From the NCBI GenBank assembly GCA_963693285.1, contig OY848920.1, forward strand, positions 10,228,182 to 10,292,181: a stretch of 64,000 bases of DNA, written 5' to 3'. A model generated the notes under the pieces. That model saw only the letters and a list, made by a program, of their open reading frames with translations, had not been told where the DNA came from and did not search any database. The stretch comes from Xestospongia muta (taxonomy: Eukaryota; Porifera; Demospongiae; Haplosclerida; Petrosiidae). A program made the translations under genes and the position numbers. Shown here piece after piece: positions 36,401-52,983 of the stretch; positions within the stretch are counted from its first letter, which is position 1; every line of letters starts with the position of its first letter.

Positions 36401-37415
36401 TCATACCAGATACTCATTTATGTTTTACTGCAAGTAAAGATAGAACATTAAAATGTTGGGATGCTGACAATTTTGAACATGTGCAGACTCTTGAGGTAAA
36501 ATGGATGCAACCCTGTTACCATAGGAACTAAAAAAACTCTTCCGTTTAGGGACATCAAGCTGAAGTTTGGACGCTAGCTGTTTCTTCTGATGGAAATACT
36601 GTGGTAAGATTGAACAGGTATATAATATGTGTATGTTGTTTGGTTGTCAAGGTAACCGGGTCACATGACCTCTCGCTGAGATTATGGGAGTGTAGCCAAG
36701 AACCACTTGTCTTGTCTGAAGAGCGAGAAAATGTAAACCACACCCACTTTAACATAATTAATACAATTATTTAGGAGAGAGAAGCAGAGTTTGAGAAAGC
36801 AGTTGCTGAAGGTGGTGAGCCAGTGGTATAATAATGTTATTTGGTAGTAGTTTATTAATAGTTATTATTTTAAGATACCTGGTGAGCAACCAGGTGAGGT
36901 CATAATGGCTGGACGAAAGACTATTGGTACAATGAAATCTGTAAGTCAACCACACCCCTTAATTATTAGAGTTTCACTCTCTAATAGGCAGAGAGAATAA
37001 TGGAGGCTTTGGAAATATGGAGAGAAGAAGAGGTTAAAATTAAGGAGTACGATGAAGAATGTGAACTGACAGGAAAGAAGGTACATATTTTGACTAAAGG
37101 TTTATTTTGATGTGGTCTATGAACTGTATAGTTCAAATTTTAAACTCTTTATTTAATTTACTATATTTATTTTGATGTGGTCTATCAACTGTATCGTTTA
37201 AAGTCTAAACTCTTTATATAATTCACTATATACTTTGTATAGCTACCTCTACCTCCTTGTCATCCATTATTAAAAGTTCTGGGAAATACCACAGTCAGTT
37301 CACTAATAATACATGTACATTAATAAGTACATCACATGTATTTGTACATGTAGATATGTATCTGTATAATGTTTAATATTACCTCCAAATGTTATAATAT
37401 ATTATATATATAGTA

Positions 37416-37447
<32 letters not shown>

Positions 37448-37463
37448 GTTGTTGTTATTATTA

Positions 37464-37516
<53 letters not shown>

Positions 37517-38155
37517 GTCATTGTACATATGTGTATAACAGTAAACAAATTATGTGTCTATAATATGTATCTTTTTTATATAGCCTGAAAAGTATGTGCT
37601 AACGGTCGTCAAAGGCATACGATCAAGGTAAAGCTCCACCTACTAACTCCACCCATTACAGTATCCTTGTTACTATAGCGATCTAGAAGAGGCGCTTTTA
37701 GTTATTCCATTTTCTTATATGATTGATTTGTTAAGAATTTGTGATGTTTGGATTACTAAAGGATGGGATATAGAACTAACTTGTAGGTGTGTGTTCTTCC
37801 TTATAAGGTCAATAAATACCACCGGCTTTCAATTATATTATTAACCCTTTATTATCTTAATTAGGATACATCATCATCAAATAATGACCTCTAGACTCCT
37901 CCTACCTATAATTGATTCTCTACGACAACATATATCAACACGTGTGGAATCGCTTCGAGTAAGTATATATAGAAAGGAAGAACTTAATCATGTGACAATC
38001 ACATGACTTATGTTTACCTTTTATAGGATTTATATGGTTTTAATCTAGCTGGTATGCGATATTTACAGAGAGAGATTGAAAACAGTTCTGGTGAGAGTAT
38101 TTTCACCGATAAGTTTATACAATCAAAGCAAGGCAAAAAAAGAACGAGACAGTGA
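33464..38155 (+). CDS. WDR3: WDR3/Utp12, U3 snoRNP WD-repeat protein
   Basis: I resolve 28 exons: 33464-33640, 33686-33825, 33879-33948, 33996-34045, 34092-34160, 34210-34382, 34426-34580, 34631-34731, 34778-34870, 34917-34956, 35006-35118, 35165-35333, 35653-35837, 35884-35952, 36007-36079, 36120-36176, 36226-36342, 36400-36495, 36550-36603, 36652-36732, 36775-36825, 36875-36940, 36988-37080, 37243-37293, 37584-37627, 37679-37786, 37865-37958, 38027-38155. The total is 906 codons, close to the ~940 of the family. It starts [11 protein letters not shown] like vertebrate WDR3, has two WD40 propellers (motifs such as [25 protein letters not shown]-type blades) and a helical Utp12 C-terminus. 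It acts in the nucleolus in small-subunit processome assembly and 18S rRNA maturation. Confidence 0.96.
37412..37520. repeat. (TTA)n microsatellite in WDR3 intron
   Basis: About 100 bp of ATT/TTA trinucleotides with a few TTG interruptions, lying in the longer intron between exons ending 37293 and starting 37584. Confidence 0.9.
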
Positions 38156-39203
38156 CTAATCAGTTACCATGGCAACACATGTTGCTATGGTAACTAGTAC
38201 CATGCACCTTGCCTTACAAGTGGTGACATAATTATGTTTTTTTACAAAAAGATATTTCTTTGAACAATTAGTCTGAGATAGTGATGTCAACTTGTGAAGA
38301 TCAAAGTCTGACCTCAAAGCTGTTGATATGACTGCCAGTCTCAGTATAATATATTGTTACTGTTGGCATGTCTTGTTATTTGATGTGGTTAATATGAAAG
38401 GGTTAGAACTGTTTTGATCATGTATGGTATCGCTATGACTACATAATGTCAACATATAGGACATCAACTGATTAGGATCAAAGACTACAACAGCTGATGT
38501 TGTAGTTGTATAGATAATGTCACAATGGTACTAGTAAACAGTAATGGTACATATTGTCAATTCATGTCATCAGGTACTACTAGACATAACTAGGGGACTT
38601 ACATATAGTTTATCATAATAGTTCTCTCATGTAAAAGGAGTCACTTACATGTTTTCAATGTTCTGCTACAAACATTGAAATAAATGGAGAAAATAAGATA
38701 ACTACAAGAGATGGAGTTTGTTACATAAGATGGCTAGAAAAAAAACATCCTTATGTCAGTAAGACTCCTAGATGGATAATGATCAAATTTCTTCCATAAT
38801 GAAACTGACGTCTTAAAATGTTCTTTTGAGCTGTAATGGTTTGTTTATATGACATAATTTATCTTTAATTGTGGTATGCAGACATTGTAACAGATCTATT
38901 CAATCAGTTAATAATCACAAAACCTGTTGTTTAAAGAGACCAATTAACACAATTGACAAAATATCACACCTGTATTGTGTCAGGATACCTCCACACACAC
39001 CACACATATACAGTGTACTTGACATTAGACAATATTACTGGCTATTGAAATTAGTGGTGGTTAAATTCTGGGTCTTTTGTTTTAATTTGATATTTTTAAG
39101 ACAGTCTGGCTGCCAGCTGCCAGTAATAATATTTAAAACAAAGAATTGATAAATAATACATTAACTACTTTAATTCTGAGCATTATAAGTGGATAAACAT
39201 TTT
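38156..39203. other. Convergent intergenic region, no gene recognised
   Basis: It lies between the 3' ends of WDR3 and the Frizzled gene. A 92-codon frame at 38871-39149 is present, but shows no recognisable domain and its composition looks like untranslated AT-rich DNA. I do not call it a gene. Confidence 0.5.
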
Positions 39204-40834
39204 TTAAGAGTTTGTTGTCGATATTGATGCACCAGACTGATGCCTAGGAGTGCCAATCCCTATACAACATCCTTCACAACGGTTACCAAGGTTACGCCAC
39301 GATTCTATTGTCTTTCTAGACCAGATCCATACACCAGTGAGACTTCCGATCAACAAAAACATGAAAACTCGTACCATTGTTATTGATGGATTAGCTGTCT
39401 TGCAGTTACCGGAACAGTTTTGATTCTCTTCTATCGTTGACCATTTAGGACGCTGATCTAACTCATAAAAGAAACAGCCAATCACAACAGTTGCTGGTAA
39501 AACATATACAGTTACAAATATTCCTATACGAAGCATTAATTTCTCAAGGACCATAGTTTCCTTTTCACGTCCTTTATGACGCAAAAACTCTCTGATACGA
39601 CAAACACTTATTAGGCCAATAGTCAGGAACACTATTCCGATAAAGAGGAAGAACATTAGTGGTAAAATTACCCCTACTAATAAGGCATAAAATGAAGAGT
39701 TTAGACCATCTCTTACTACAAAACAAGTTCCCGTTAATTCATCAGCTGAAATAACTTGGCCTGCTACCAAACTGATTACCATCAATAGAGGCAAGATCCA
39801 TGAAATCACGTGAAAAAATGGTGATAGTCGACCAATAGCTTCATTACTCCATTTAAAAACTGATGCTAAGAACCATGAGAGGGTAAGAGTTAGCCACCAG
39901 AGAAAGGCGGTCATGGTAGAGTAATAGAGCAAACCGAATACGATCAAACATGGTACATGTTCCCATCCCCACGACAATGTTGAACTGACGTATACGTTTT
40001 TTGGACATGTCACAATATTTCGGCCAAAAATGAGTGCGAAAAAATATCCAATTGAATGAATATTAAAAGATATAGCCAAGTAAATAATAGGTCGCCATGG
40101 ATACTCAAAACGCGATGGGTTGATGATAAAAGTGAGTATTGTAAGAAGAGTAGAGAAGAAGCAAAACACGGACCATGTCGCTATCCATCCAACTGCAAAT
40201 GACTTGGCAGTATCTGTATAATATGTTGATGATGGAGGAGGACAGCCTGTGGCATTGAGTGTGTTAGCCGGTCCTACAGTAGGTGACAATGTAGGAGATG
40301 GTGTGAGAGTTATGGAAGGTGTAGGCCGTGGTACATTGACTGGAGGAATACAACTATCATTGCGATATCTATGTAGAAAAATATCATTCCAAGGTAATGG
40401 GAGTGTTTTCATACTTACCTACTACAGTTAAAAAGAGTTGACGTGAGTTGAAGTATTATTAACTTTTGATCGTTTTGTATAATCCATCCCTCGCAGTCTC
40501 GCGTGACGACATCGCATAGAGACTTGCAAGGTCCTCGCCACGTATTACACTCCGGCAAAAGTGCAGAACAGATAAAAGACTGTATATTAGGCGAGCAACC
40601 AGAATCCTTTAAAGACTGTAGAGGTTCAAGATATCTTGCAGCGTCGGCGATACTTGTCGTCACTGGATTGGGGTAAACCTGAAAATTGTGGCCTGTATAA
40701 TTATAGCCGCATCTTTCTAATGTACCAATCTCTTTGCAATTTTGAGCAGTGACTCGTGAAGAGAAGAGGAGTAGGACTGACGAAAGGAGGCACAGAAGCA
40801 TCTTGGAACGAAATGCAAATATGTTTGGAAACAA
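39204..40834 (-). CDS. Frizzled family Wnt receptor
   Basis: Two exons, 40834-40419 and 40368-39204, separated by a 50 bp intron, encode about 526 residues (515 if translation starts at the Met at 40801, which directly precedes the signal peptide and is my preference). Exon 1 carries the signal peptide and the cysteine-rich Frizzled domain (CKEIGTLERCGYNYTGHNF, later CNTWRGPCKSLCDVVTRDC), which binds Wnt lipid. Exon 2 holds a Pro/Thr-rich linker and seven transmembrane segments, with WSVFCFFSTLLTILTFIINP as the first. The cytoplasmic tail has KTIESW, matching the KTxxxW Dishevelled-binding motif, so canonical signalling looks possible. The open frame continuing upstream of exon 2 begins inside the intron and is not the true start. 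Confidence 0.95.
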
Positions 40835-40895
40835 ATCAATTTATGTCATTACACGTGTAGAGGCAAGGCAGGCCACGCCCCTTCCTCCAGGCAGT
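40835..40895. promoter_or_regulatory. Compact divergent promoter, Frizzled/TMEM135
   Basis: Only 61 bp lie between the outer Frizzled Met codon and the TMEM135 ATG (94 bp if the inner Frizzled Met is used). CACGTG is at 40852-40857. The untranslated leaders of both transcripts must overlap or be very short. Confidence 0.6.
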
Positions 40896-44346
<3,451 letters not shown>

Positions 44347-44780
44347 AACTTTTTATTACAACAATGTTGTGCTAGTTTTATCTAACCTTATAATAATAAT
44401 AATCAATTAATTAATTATAATGATATGTGATGTTGAGTTTGTCTCCATGAACTTTAGACAAACATTTTATCAACCCACTATTACCAATAAACCATTTGTA
44501 AAGTTTGTATATGTAGAAATTGTGACTTAACCAATGAAGGTTATATACAAATCACTTCCATATGTATTTGTATATATATATTATGATTTATATATATTGT
44601 ATATTGTACATTGTAGTAATGGTAAAATAAATATTTAACTCTATAAACAAGTGTAATACACAGACTATTTATATACAAACTATTATAGTCAGTATATAAC
44701 ACATTGTATTAAAATATATTATTTACCTGTGGTCACTGTGGTATGTGTGTGTGTGTATTTATTGTGTGAATGATGTCCAG
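44347..44780. other. Convergent 3' regions of TMEM135 and androglobin
   Basis: No gene is seen. An AATAAA signal lies near 44625. A short (GT)n run occurs near 44745. Confidence 0.5.
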
Positions 44781-47700
44781 TTACTTCTTCTTTCCTTTTG
44801 GAGTTTTGATTTTTTTTGATTCTGCTGCAATCCGAGCTGCTTCCTCTTCCTTTTCCCTCTCAGCTGCAAGTAATGCTTCTTGTTTAGCTCTTTCTGCAGC
44901 TAAATAGCTTTCTCTGATGGCTTCTCTTGGTGCATTTAACCTAGACCTTTTAGTGTCATGAAGTACCTAGAAACAAAGAGTGTCTCTTGAAATAAAAAGG
45001 TTTTCTTTTCTCCATCTATTCATTTATACCTGTCTCTTCTCTGTTGTCTTTAATTGGTTTTTCTTTAAACAATCTGACTTTTGAAAATCTCTATCTCTCT
45101 TTGTAATTACTTCATTTCTCCAGTTACGAAATTGTCTGATCACTTCCAGTTTCTTCTCATCATATTGTCTCTCAACAGTCTCATCCAAGAGTTGGGAAGT
45201 TACATCAGAGTTTCTATAAAATATAATGGACAGATAAATGAAAGGATGGATGGATGGATAGATGGATGGATGGATAGATAATGGATGGATAGATAGATGG
45301 ATGGATGGATAGATAGATGGATGGATGGATAGATAATGGATGGATGGATAGATAATGGATGGATAGATGGATGAATGGATAGATAATGGATGGAAAGATA
45401 GATGGATGGATGGATAGATAGATGGATGGATGAATGGACATCTACAGTGTGTAAATGGATGAATGGATAGACAAATGGACAATTAATAAATTATCTTACA
45501 TGATAAATGGTGAAAAGTCAACAGGTTTAAGTGGTATAGGACAAAACAATGGACTTGTTCCTATTGTTGTTGTATTAGTACTAGCACTGACAGCTGTACC
45601 CACACTAGCTGTCTCTGTAGAACAATAAAATATAACAATTTACATTGTTTAAACAATACTTATTGTAAAATATACATGTCCTTGTAAACCTCTCAGAGAG
45701 GAAACCTTACATCAGAAAATATGTGCTGTCCAACAAAAGTGACTTCACTATAAACCTGTACTGTTATTGCATTAATTTAATTATAATTACCTTCATCAGG
45801 GGTTGACTCTTCTTTGAGAGCATGAGTATCCAAAAATGCCTGTCGTAACTGTTGAGCCTACATACACACACAATATTCTATAACAGATATGATATGACCT
45901 ACCTTTATACTTCGACCTGGTTCATGTGTATCCCAGACTTGTACCATGCTCTTTAGATTGTCTTCTTTTTCTGTGTCTTTGACAACTTGTAGATTATCTT
46001 TGTGCTGGAGTGATTTGAAAGTATGAGTGTTTGAAATAATCAATGTTTCAAAGTATGAGCTTATACAATTTAAATCCAGTTATTTAAAGTATTGCATATT
46101 GAATGGCCATAAAGTGGACCCTTTCTTTTAAGAGGATATCATAAAACAAGGATATCCTCTACATCAAGGACACTTGTTCTGGTAATAATTCTATTATTAC
46201 CCTCTATATTAGGATACCTCAATACTTCTGTTCTAGTATTGAGTTAATACTAAGAACAGTTTCTAAGTATCCATTGTAGAGAGGTTTTTGTCCTTATTAT
46301 TTATATTCAGTATAGTATCGTTACAATGTCTTACTTCTAAGTTGGTAAAAACTTTTAATGTCCAATGTGGTTTACTATTGTCTAGATTGTCCGATATAAC
46401 AGGAGGTACACTCTGAGAAACCTTTGGTGTCTTTGTTCCCTTCTCACGTCCTTTACTCTTCTTACCTGATAATGGCTTTTCTGAATGAGCTAGAAAAGAG
46501 AGAGACAGTAAGTTGGTTTTCTGCCAAACTAACCTTCTCTCTCCATGCTTTTTATCATGGATATATAAGGCCAGGCACTGTCTTCTATAGACCAGGTATC
46601 ATTAAGTATTACTGCTTTGATAACATAGTGATGCTATAAAGACAGACACACAAAGATAATTATGCATGTATATGTATAAATGTACCTCTGTGCTTGTAGA
46701 GTTTGGATCATCTTCAACTGCAGGTGTTGATGGTGAAAAGACTAGCGCAGGAATAACACAATGACCACGCCTCTCTTTGCTAGCAATGACCATACCCATA
46801 TCCAGTATCTATTTAACAAGAATAATGATATTCATAGCTCTCGTCATACCTCTAATTTAAATAAAGCGTCAGTTTTGGAAGTGCTTAGTTGAATAGTCAC
46901 TACACAATCTGTGGTTACCTTGACAACATATCTATAATGAAATACATAAAGTAAATATAACGATAACCCTTATAAGATAACATGTACATATACATGTACA
47001 TGTACATATACATGTACATGTACATATACATGTACATGTATATGTACATGTACATATACATGTATATCTACATGTACATATACATGTACATATACATGTA
47101 TATGTACATGTACATATACATGTATATCTACATGTACATATACATGTATATCTACATGTATATGTACATGTATATTAACATACTGTAACATTATAAAGTC
47201 TCTGTCTGGTAGATAGTAATCTCTTTTTTCAACTAAATGACATTCTGTGGTGAGTTTGCTCTCATTTGATGAGGAGGTAGAAGCCGTGGGAGAAGAGGAG
47301 GAGGGGTTAAACAAGGGTAGATGAGGACAGGAAGTGGTAAAAGTTAATGACCATTTCTCTCCACCTTCAATGACTTCATTTAATGACCACACCTCCCCTA
47401 ATATAGTGTAACCTAACTGTATGAGAAAGGGCAATGGATAAATAAATGGATGGATAAAAGGCTAAATGGATGTATGGATGAATTGATATATGGATCAATG
47501 ATAAAGTAAATGGATGCATGAATTAATAAATAGATGGTTGTACATGTACCTTATTAGGTTCGACAGTACAAGCTGGTGATGATGAGAGATAACATGGTAA
47601 CTCCATACCATTATCATTATTGACAAGTCTTAATTGACACATCTTAAAGGTACAACGAAATCGAAAACACACTTCTTGAGAATTAGACACATGAAAAACA

Positions 47701-50700
47701 TCTCTATTAAAAATAATATAGTGCATGTATAATATAGTACATGTATAATAGTGCATGTATAATATAGTACATGTATAATAGTACATGTATAATAGTACAT
47801 TATAATATAGTGCATTATAATATAGTTGTACTGGTATACATATACATTATACATGTACATATTGGCATACCTGAATAGGATTGTCCATTTATTTGGACCT
47901 AAATGTGGTGGTACTTGTCCAGGAGAGAATTTGATGAAATACGCTCTCGAATGCTCATCAGTACCAAATGAAAACATTGACATAATATCAGGTCTCAGAG
48001 TAAAGAGAGAATTAAATATGGCTTCTCCAATTGATGAGGCATGAGGTTTGAGTAAAGAGACGCTACTAAGTATTACTCCCTCTTTCTCTCCTTTGTCACT
48101 AGTCTCAGCTGATATTGATGTTGACCCTTCTTCTGTGTTTGTACTTTCTTTACTAACTTTCTTTTCTATATCTTCAATAACTTCATCGCTACCTTGAAAA
48201 GCTTTAGCACGACTTAGTGGTAGAGGAGGACGTTGTTTTTTCTCTTCAATACACTTACTATCTTTATTATCATCAAAGGTGTGTTCAGAAAGAGGAATAA
48301 CATCACTAGAAGCAATACTAAATGGAAATTGATATCAACTTGATTTGACTCTGATATAAATATGATACTGATATGACATTGATATCAGCAGAACACTGAC
48401 TGATATTGATATCAACATTTTAAACTATTACGTAATACAATACTCACTTTCGCAAATATTCAATTTCTTCCTCAGTTATCTCTTTACCCTCTATAAGAAA
48501 ATAATCATAATATTACTATTATAACATCTATCTCTTACCTGGACCAAACTTCAGCATTTTCATTTCAGCAAACTTCATTGGTGGAGCTAGTCACATGATA
48601 TAACACAACAGTCACATGATTAATCACATGACTCACCTTCATCTGTATCATCTGGTGACTTTTTCATAAACGTAACCATAAACTTATTTATAAATGATTT
48701 CCAAGCAAACATTTGACCAGTGTCCAGTCCACACTGTGGTCCCATTGTGTGTGTAGCATGTAGAGTGGCTACTCTTAGTGCATTAATGTGACTTTTACTA
48801 ACGCCACGAGGACCATGGGTTTGTAATAGATCTTCTACTTTCTCTTTAAAAAAATCTGAATCATCAATCTGTTCTGCTAATGTAAGTAGCAACTCAAAGA
48901 TCATTTGACTGTGATGTCGTAGTCTTTCACTAGCCTAGAGATATGAATAGTAATATTGAGTAATAGTAGCTATACTAGGTCATTGTGGTAAGTACTGATG
49001 TTCACTAGTCTAGAGCTTATTAATGGTAGCTATCCTAGGTCACTGTGGTAAGTACTGATGTTCACTAGTCTAGAGCTTATTAATGGTAGCTATCCTAGGT
49101 CACTGTGGTAAGTACTGATGTTCACTAGTCTAGAGCTTACTAATGGTAGCTATCCTAGGTCACTGTGGTAAGTACTGATGTTCACTAGTCTAGAGCTTAT
49201 TAATGGTAGCTATCCTAGGTCACTGTGGTAAGTACTGATGTTCACTAGTCTAGAGCTTATTAATGGTAGCTATCCTAGGTCACTGTGGTAAGTACTGATG
49301 TTCACTAGTCTAGAGCTTACTAATGGTAGCTATCCTAGGTCACTGTGGTAAGTACTGATGTTCACTAGTCCAGAGCTTACTAATGGTAGCTATCCTAGGT
49401 CACTGTGGTAAGTACTGATGTTCACTAATCTAGAGCTTACTAATGGTAGCTATCCCATATTACTTACAGCATTAAGCAGTGGTAAGACTCCATCTTCATC
49501 AATAAGAGAGAAAGGTGTATGAGAATACAATGCTAGATGGTAGCCAAACGGAGCTGTCATATGAAACTTTATTACATGACGACTAAAAGAGTAGAAATGA
49601 AGTTAAACACATAACATAGTACATGTGTCATCCATTGTTCAATTTATTACTATAGTATATTACTAACCCTTCAGGTAAATGCAAAGATATTGCTTTACTT
49701 CCAGCTGTTCTAATTGTCATTAATGGTTTATTAATTCCACTGTATTGTTTCCAACTATATGGTTCAGCTATCAATGAACCAGAGACAAGAGACTTCTTCT
49801 TTTTTTTCTTTTTCTTCTTGACTTTCTCTTTATCACTAGTCTCATCAGATGATCTGTAAGAAAAGATATATTATTGTATATGTGTGTCTGAGGAGAGAGA
49901 GTGTTATGGAGTTACTTTGTTAATCCCAGTGATGGTAGTGTACCAGTGAGGTTACCCCCTTCATACCAGCTACTAATTGCTGAGAATTTAATCAGAACAC
50001 TACTAGGATCACAACTGTCTATAACTGAATAAAAAGATAAGGAAATTAAATATCAAAATTATTCATCCATTTATCAGTTTATCCATCCATTTATCAGTCT
50101 ATCCATCCATTTATCAGTTTATGCATCCATTTATCATTCTATCCATCCATTTATCAGTCTATCTATCCATTTATCAGTCTATCTATCCATTTATCAGTTT
50201 ATCCATCCATTTATCATTCTATCCATCCATTTATCAGTCTATCCATTTGTTATTCAGACAAGGATACATAATATATTTGAAGCAGTAGTCTGTAAGAAAA
50301 CAAAATACAATTAACTAAATCACATGTACATACAATGTCAATTATAATACCTTAGATTGTGATAACTGAGTCACTGATGCAGTAATGGCTCCCTTCTTAG
50401 ATCCAGTATTAGGTGGAGGGATTGAAGAATTGGGTGTGGTCATCTAAAAGTTTATATCACTAGTATATTGTAATATTAACAATGATAACATACTGTAAGT
50501 TCACTCAATGATTGAGTGTTAGCAAAAGACTCTGGTTTATGATATACTGATAGTTGCCTTTAAAGACACAATGTTATTATATTGTAATACAAGTATATCT
50601 ACTTACTGAAATACAGTGGTAATTTCATTAAGTTCTATCCATGACAGCAAGGGACTATATAAATGGGAGACAATTATTAGTCCATTCTATCCATTCATCC

Positions 50701-51698
50701 ATTTTGTCTGTTTGTCCATTGTTTCATCAACTTACTTATCAGGGGAGATAAATGGAGAAAATAGTTCTGATGATCTGAAATCTGTTTTTGGAGGTGGAGG
50801 AGTCTCTGTACCAGGACGATGTCTTCTACTGGTCAGACCCAGATAATAAGGTGCCTAAATTACATTAAAATAAAGACAATATAATATATAGAGTACTTCT
50901 AATGTTGGTAATGGACGCTCTTTAGGTGGAAGTATTAATGGTTCATCTCTCCATTGTGTGAGCAAAATTGGATGGATGGGGTCAAAAAATGAGACTCCAT
51001 ATTCAGTTAAAAATTCGATAGATTCAGGGGTGGGGTTAAAATAAGCTAATACAATAGCATCTATTGAGGAGAATATAACAAGTGAATGAAGTGAGGATGT
51101 GGTTCATTTACCTCTTGTTGCTGGAACAACTATTTTTTGGGTTTCTTCTACAATATCATGACCGTCTTCCTCAGGATCTAATGGTCTAATCCATTTTGGT
51201 ATTTCAGAACTAATTATTGACCACGTCTCTGTCTCACTCCTTTAATTAATGACATAATTATTACATCATATCATAGAGTCTTACTTGACATCAATGTTTT
51301 CACAAACCCATCCAGTAATTAACTCTATCATACTGAAATCTTTTATTTCAGGACTACCATCAACACATCTATATAGTATAAATTGAATATATGTATCAAT
51401 TCATTGGTAGAAAATGCAGAATGCTATTGATGGTTGCTCAGAGCAAGCACTTCAGAATGAAAGCACCAAATTCTACACATCCAGTAATTACATAGTTATA
51501 TTTCAAGTATTTTATATATTTTGACACATCCTCTTTGTAATTGCTAACAACACTATGACTGCAAGTAAATGTACATCCATCCATCCATCTATCTATCTAT
51601 CTATCCATCTATCTATCTATCTATCTGTCTATCTGTCTGTCTGTCTATCTGTCTATCTATCCATCCATCCGTCCGTCTGTCCGTCCGTCCATCCGTCC

Positions 51699-51738
<40 letters not shown>

Positions 51739-52808
51739 GTCTATCCATCTATCTATCCCTTCATTAATTCTATATATTATTTTCTTACTCCAAGTTAATA
51801 ATCTTCAACATTGCTTTGGTTATTAGCAACGGCCACAGTTCACCTCTAATAGTTGTAGCTGGTAAGAGGAGGTTACCATCATTATCAATAGGGAATTTGT
51901 CATCTACAGTTACTTTACGCCAACAACCCTATAAGATATGGATTAATAACTTTATAATAAATAGATGAATAGTTGAAAATGGATGTATACACGAATCAAA
52001 TGGATGTATAAAGTACATGTACATACCATCCAGTATAACTTGACGCAATATTTTCCCTGTGGATTATAAGTAGGATATGGACTGCCTTTAGGCCATGGTT
52101 GAAGATGATGCCAAGGTTGCCAAGGAGATGGCTGTTCTGCTTCAAGAGTCAATGGAGGTAGAGAACTACGAAGATAATTGAGAATTTGTAGTTGAACTAT
52201 AATAGAACACATTAGCTAAGAGAGATAAAGACAAAGTAAGATATAAACATGTTAGACTACTCCTTACATTGCTTGTTAGTAAGTGCTGGTTTGCTGATAA
52301 TAAGTCAATATGGCTGACATCATCTTTGGCAGCTACAACAACAGGTGTCTGAAATAATATAATAAAGATATCTTCATCTGTAAAATCCATCTATTTATTC
52401 AAATGTCCATCCATCTATATATACCTCCTGCTCTGTCAGATATTCATGTGGTCTTTTCCATTCAGTTAAAGCTTGTGACAAAGACTGTGGAAGCTTAGGC
52501 TGTCCCTCTGGGTCTTCAAAAAAGATTCCAGTAGGTGCAATGTTTTTTCCTTTGTCTTTTCCTTTCCCTCCAGTGTCCTTGTGACAAAATGACAAATAAA
52601 TAGAGGGGTATTGTCTAAACTTACCCATTTATCTGCTGCTATTTCAGCCTCTGTCCATTGAGGCCATATTAAAATTTTTTTCACTCCAGTGTCAACAGTT
52701 CTGGAATAAGATACAGAATAATATAACGTACTTTTGTAGCAAAGCTTACTCTTTCTTTGAATCAGCAGAGACTCGTTTATTAACTGCCGCAGAAGACCTA
52801 CCAGGCAT
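44781..52808 (-). CDS. ADGB: Androglobin (calpain-like/permuted globin protein)
   Basis: Thirty exons by eye, in transcript order: 52808-52750, 52700-52625, 52577-52425, 52348-52268, 52196-52027, 51928-51789, 51368-51285, 51239-51112, 51060-50897, 50854-50736, 50654-50607, 50557-50494, 50443-50351, 50018-49916, 49853-49668, 49582-49468, 48934-48637, 48586-48539, 48490-48448, 48317-47871, 47703-47550, 47416-47184, 46931-46850, 46808-46686, 46489-46335, 46004-45903, 45857-45791, 45614-45500, 45213-45030, 44966-44781. They sum to 1,340 codons, shorter than ~1,667 in human. Family signatures: [14 protein letters not shown] and GIFFEDPEG near the start, the calpain-like block with [22 protein letters not shown] and ELWPLL, the globin helices ([35 protein letters not shown]), [21 protein letters not shown] and a charged Lys-rich tail. 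Androglobin is linked to cilia and sperm flagella in animals. I do not see the IQ calmodulin motif that splits the globin in vertebrates. Confidence 0.93.
45240..45440. repeat. (GGAT/AGAT)n tetranucleotide repeat in androglobin intron
   Basis: About 200 bp of GGAT, AGAT and AATGG variants between exons 45614-45500 and 45213-45030. It produces spurious Ile-His-Pro-Ser frames. Confidence 0.9.
46981..47177. repeat. ACATGTACATATACATG repeat in androglobin intron
   Basis: Alternating ACATGT and ATATAC hexamers over about 200 bp, all strongly self-complementary, directly downstream of the donor of exon 47416-47184. Confidence 0.9.
48961..49456. repeat. 60 bp minisatellite, ~8 copies, in androglobin intron
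   Basis: A 60 bp unit beginning TAATGGTAGCTATCCTAGGT and containing GTACTGATGTTCACTAGTC repeats eight times plus a partial unit. The first copy is slightly diverged; the next seven differ at only one or two sites. It occupies nearly all of the intron that splits the globin region (48935-49467). Confidence 0.95.
50065..50255. repeat. TCCATCCATTTATCAGTCTA minisatellite in androglobin intron
   Basis: About nine copies of a ~20-22 bp unit between exons 50443-50351 and 50018-49916. Confidence 0.85.
51574..51762. repeat. (ATCC/ATCT/GTCT)n tetranucleotide repeat in androglobin intron
   Basis: About 190 bp of pyrimidine-rich tetranucleotides between exons 51928-51789 and 51368-51285. It gives rise to long meaningless Ile-Tyr-Leu-Ser frames. 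Confidence 0.9.
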
Positions 52809-52983
52809 AGTTTCTTCTTCGTCTTCTTAGCTGAAGCTAACTGTTTCTTGGTTGCTAAGAAACTGTAGAATAACTGCCGGCGGGAAACTAAATATATTTA
52901 TAGTCAAAGTAGAGGGCGTGGTCATTTTTAAAAGCACGGCCACGTGTGTAATCACTGTAATAGAGTTAATTCTTTAACTGCAA
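52809..52983. promoter_or_regulatory. Divergent promoter, androglobin/MRPS28
   Basis: There are 175 bp between start codons, with CACGTG at 52941-52946. A ciliary-type gene and a mitochondrial ribosomal protein gene share it. Confidence 0.55.

Noticed and set aside
38871..39149. 92-codon frame between WDR3 and Frizzled
   Set aside because: No recognisable domain, no splice context, and the position is in convergent 3' flanks.
39204..40412. Separate Frizzled transmembrane protein starting at the Met at 40412
   Set aside because: That Met lies in the 50 bp intron; splicing from 40419 to 40368 joins the cysteine-rich domain in frame to the seven-helix part.
45024..45482. Ser-Ile-His-Pro repeat proteins
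   Set aside because: They arise from the GGAT/AGAT tetranucleotide repeat; only the 3' part of the frame is a real androglobin exon.
46970..47190. Tyr-Met-Ile and His-Val repeat frames
   Set aside because: They are the alternating ACATGT/ATATAC intron repeat; the real androglobin exon ends at 47184.
48961..49456. Possible CRISPR-like array of 60 bp units
   Set aside because: The units are contiguous with no unique spacers and lie inside an intron of an animal gene, so this is a minisatellite.
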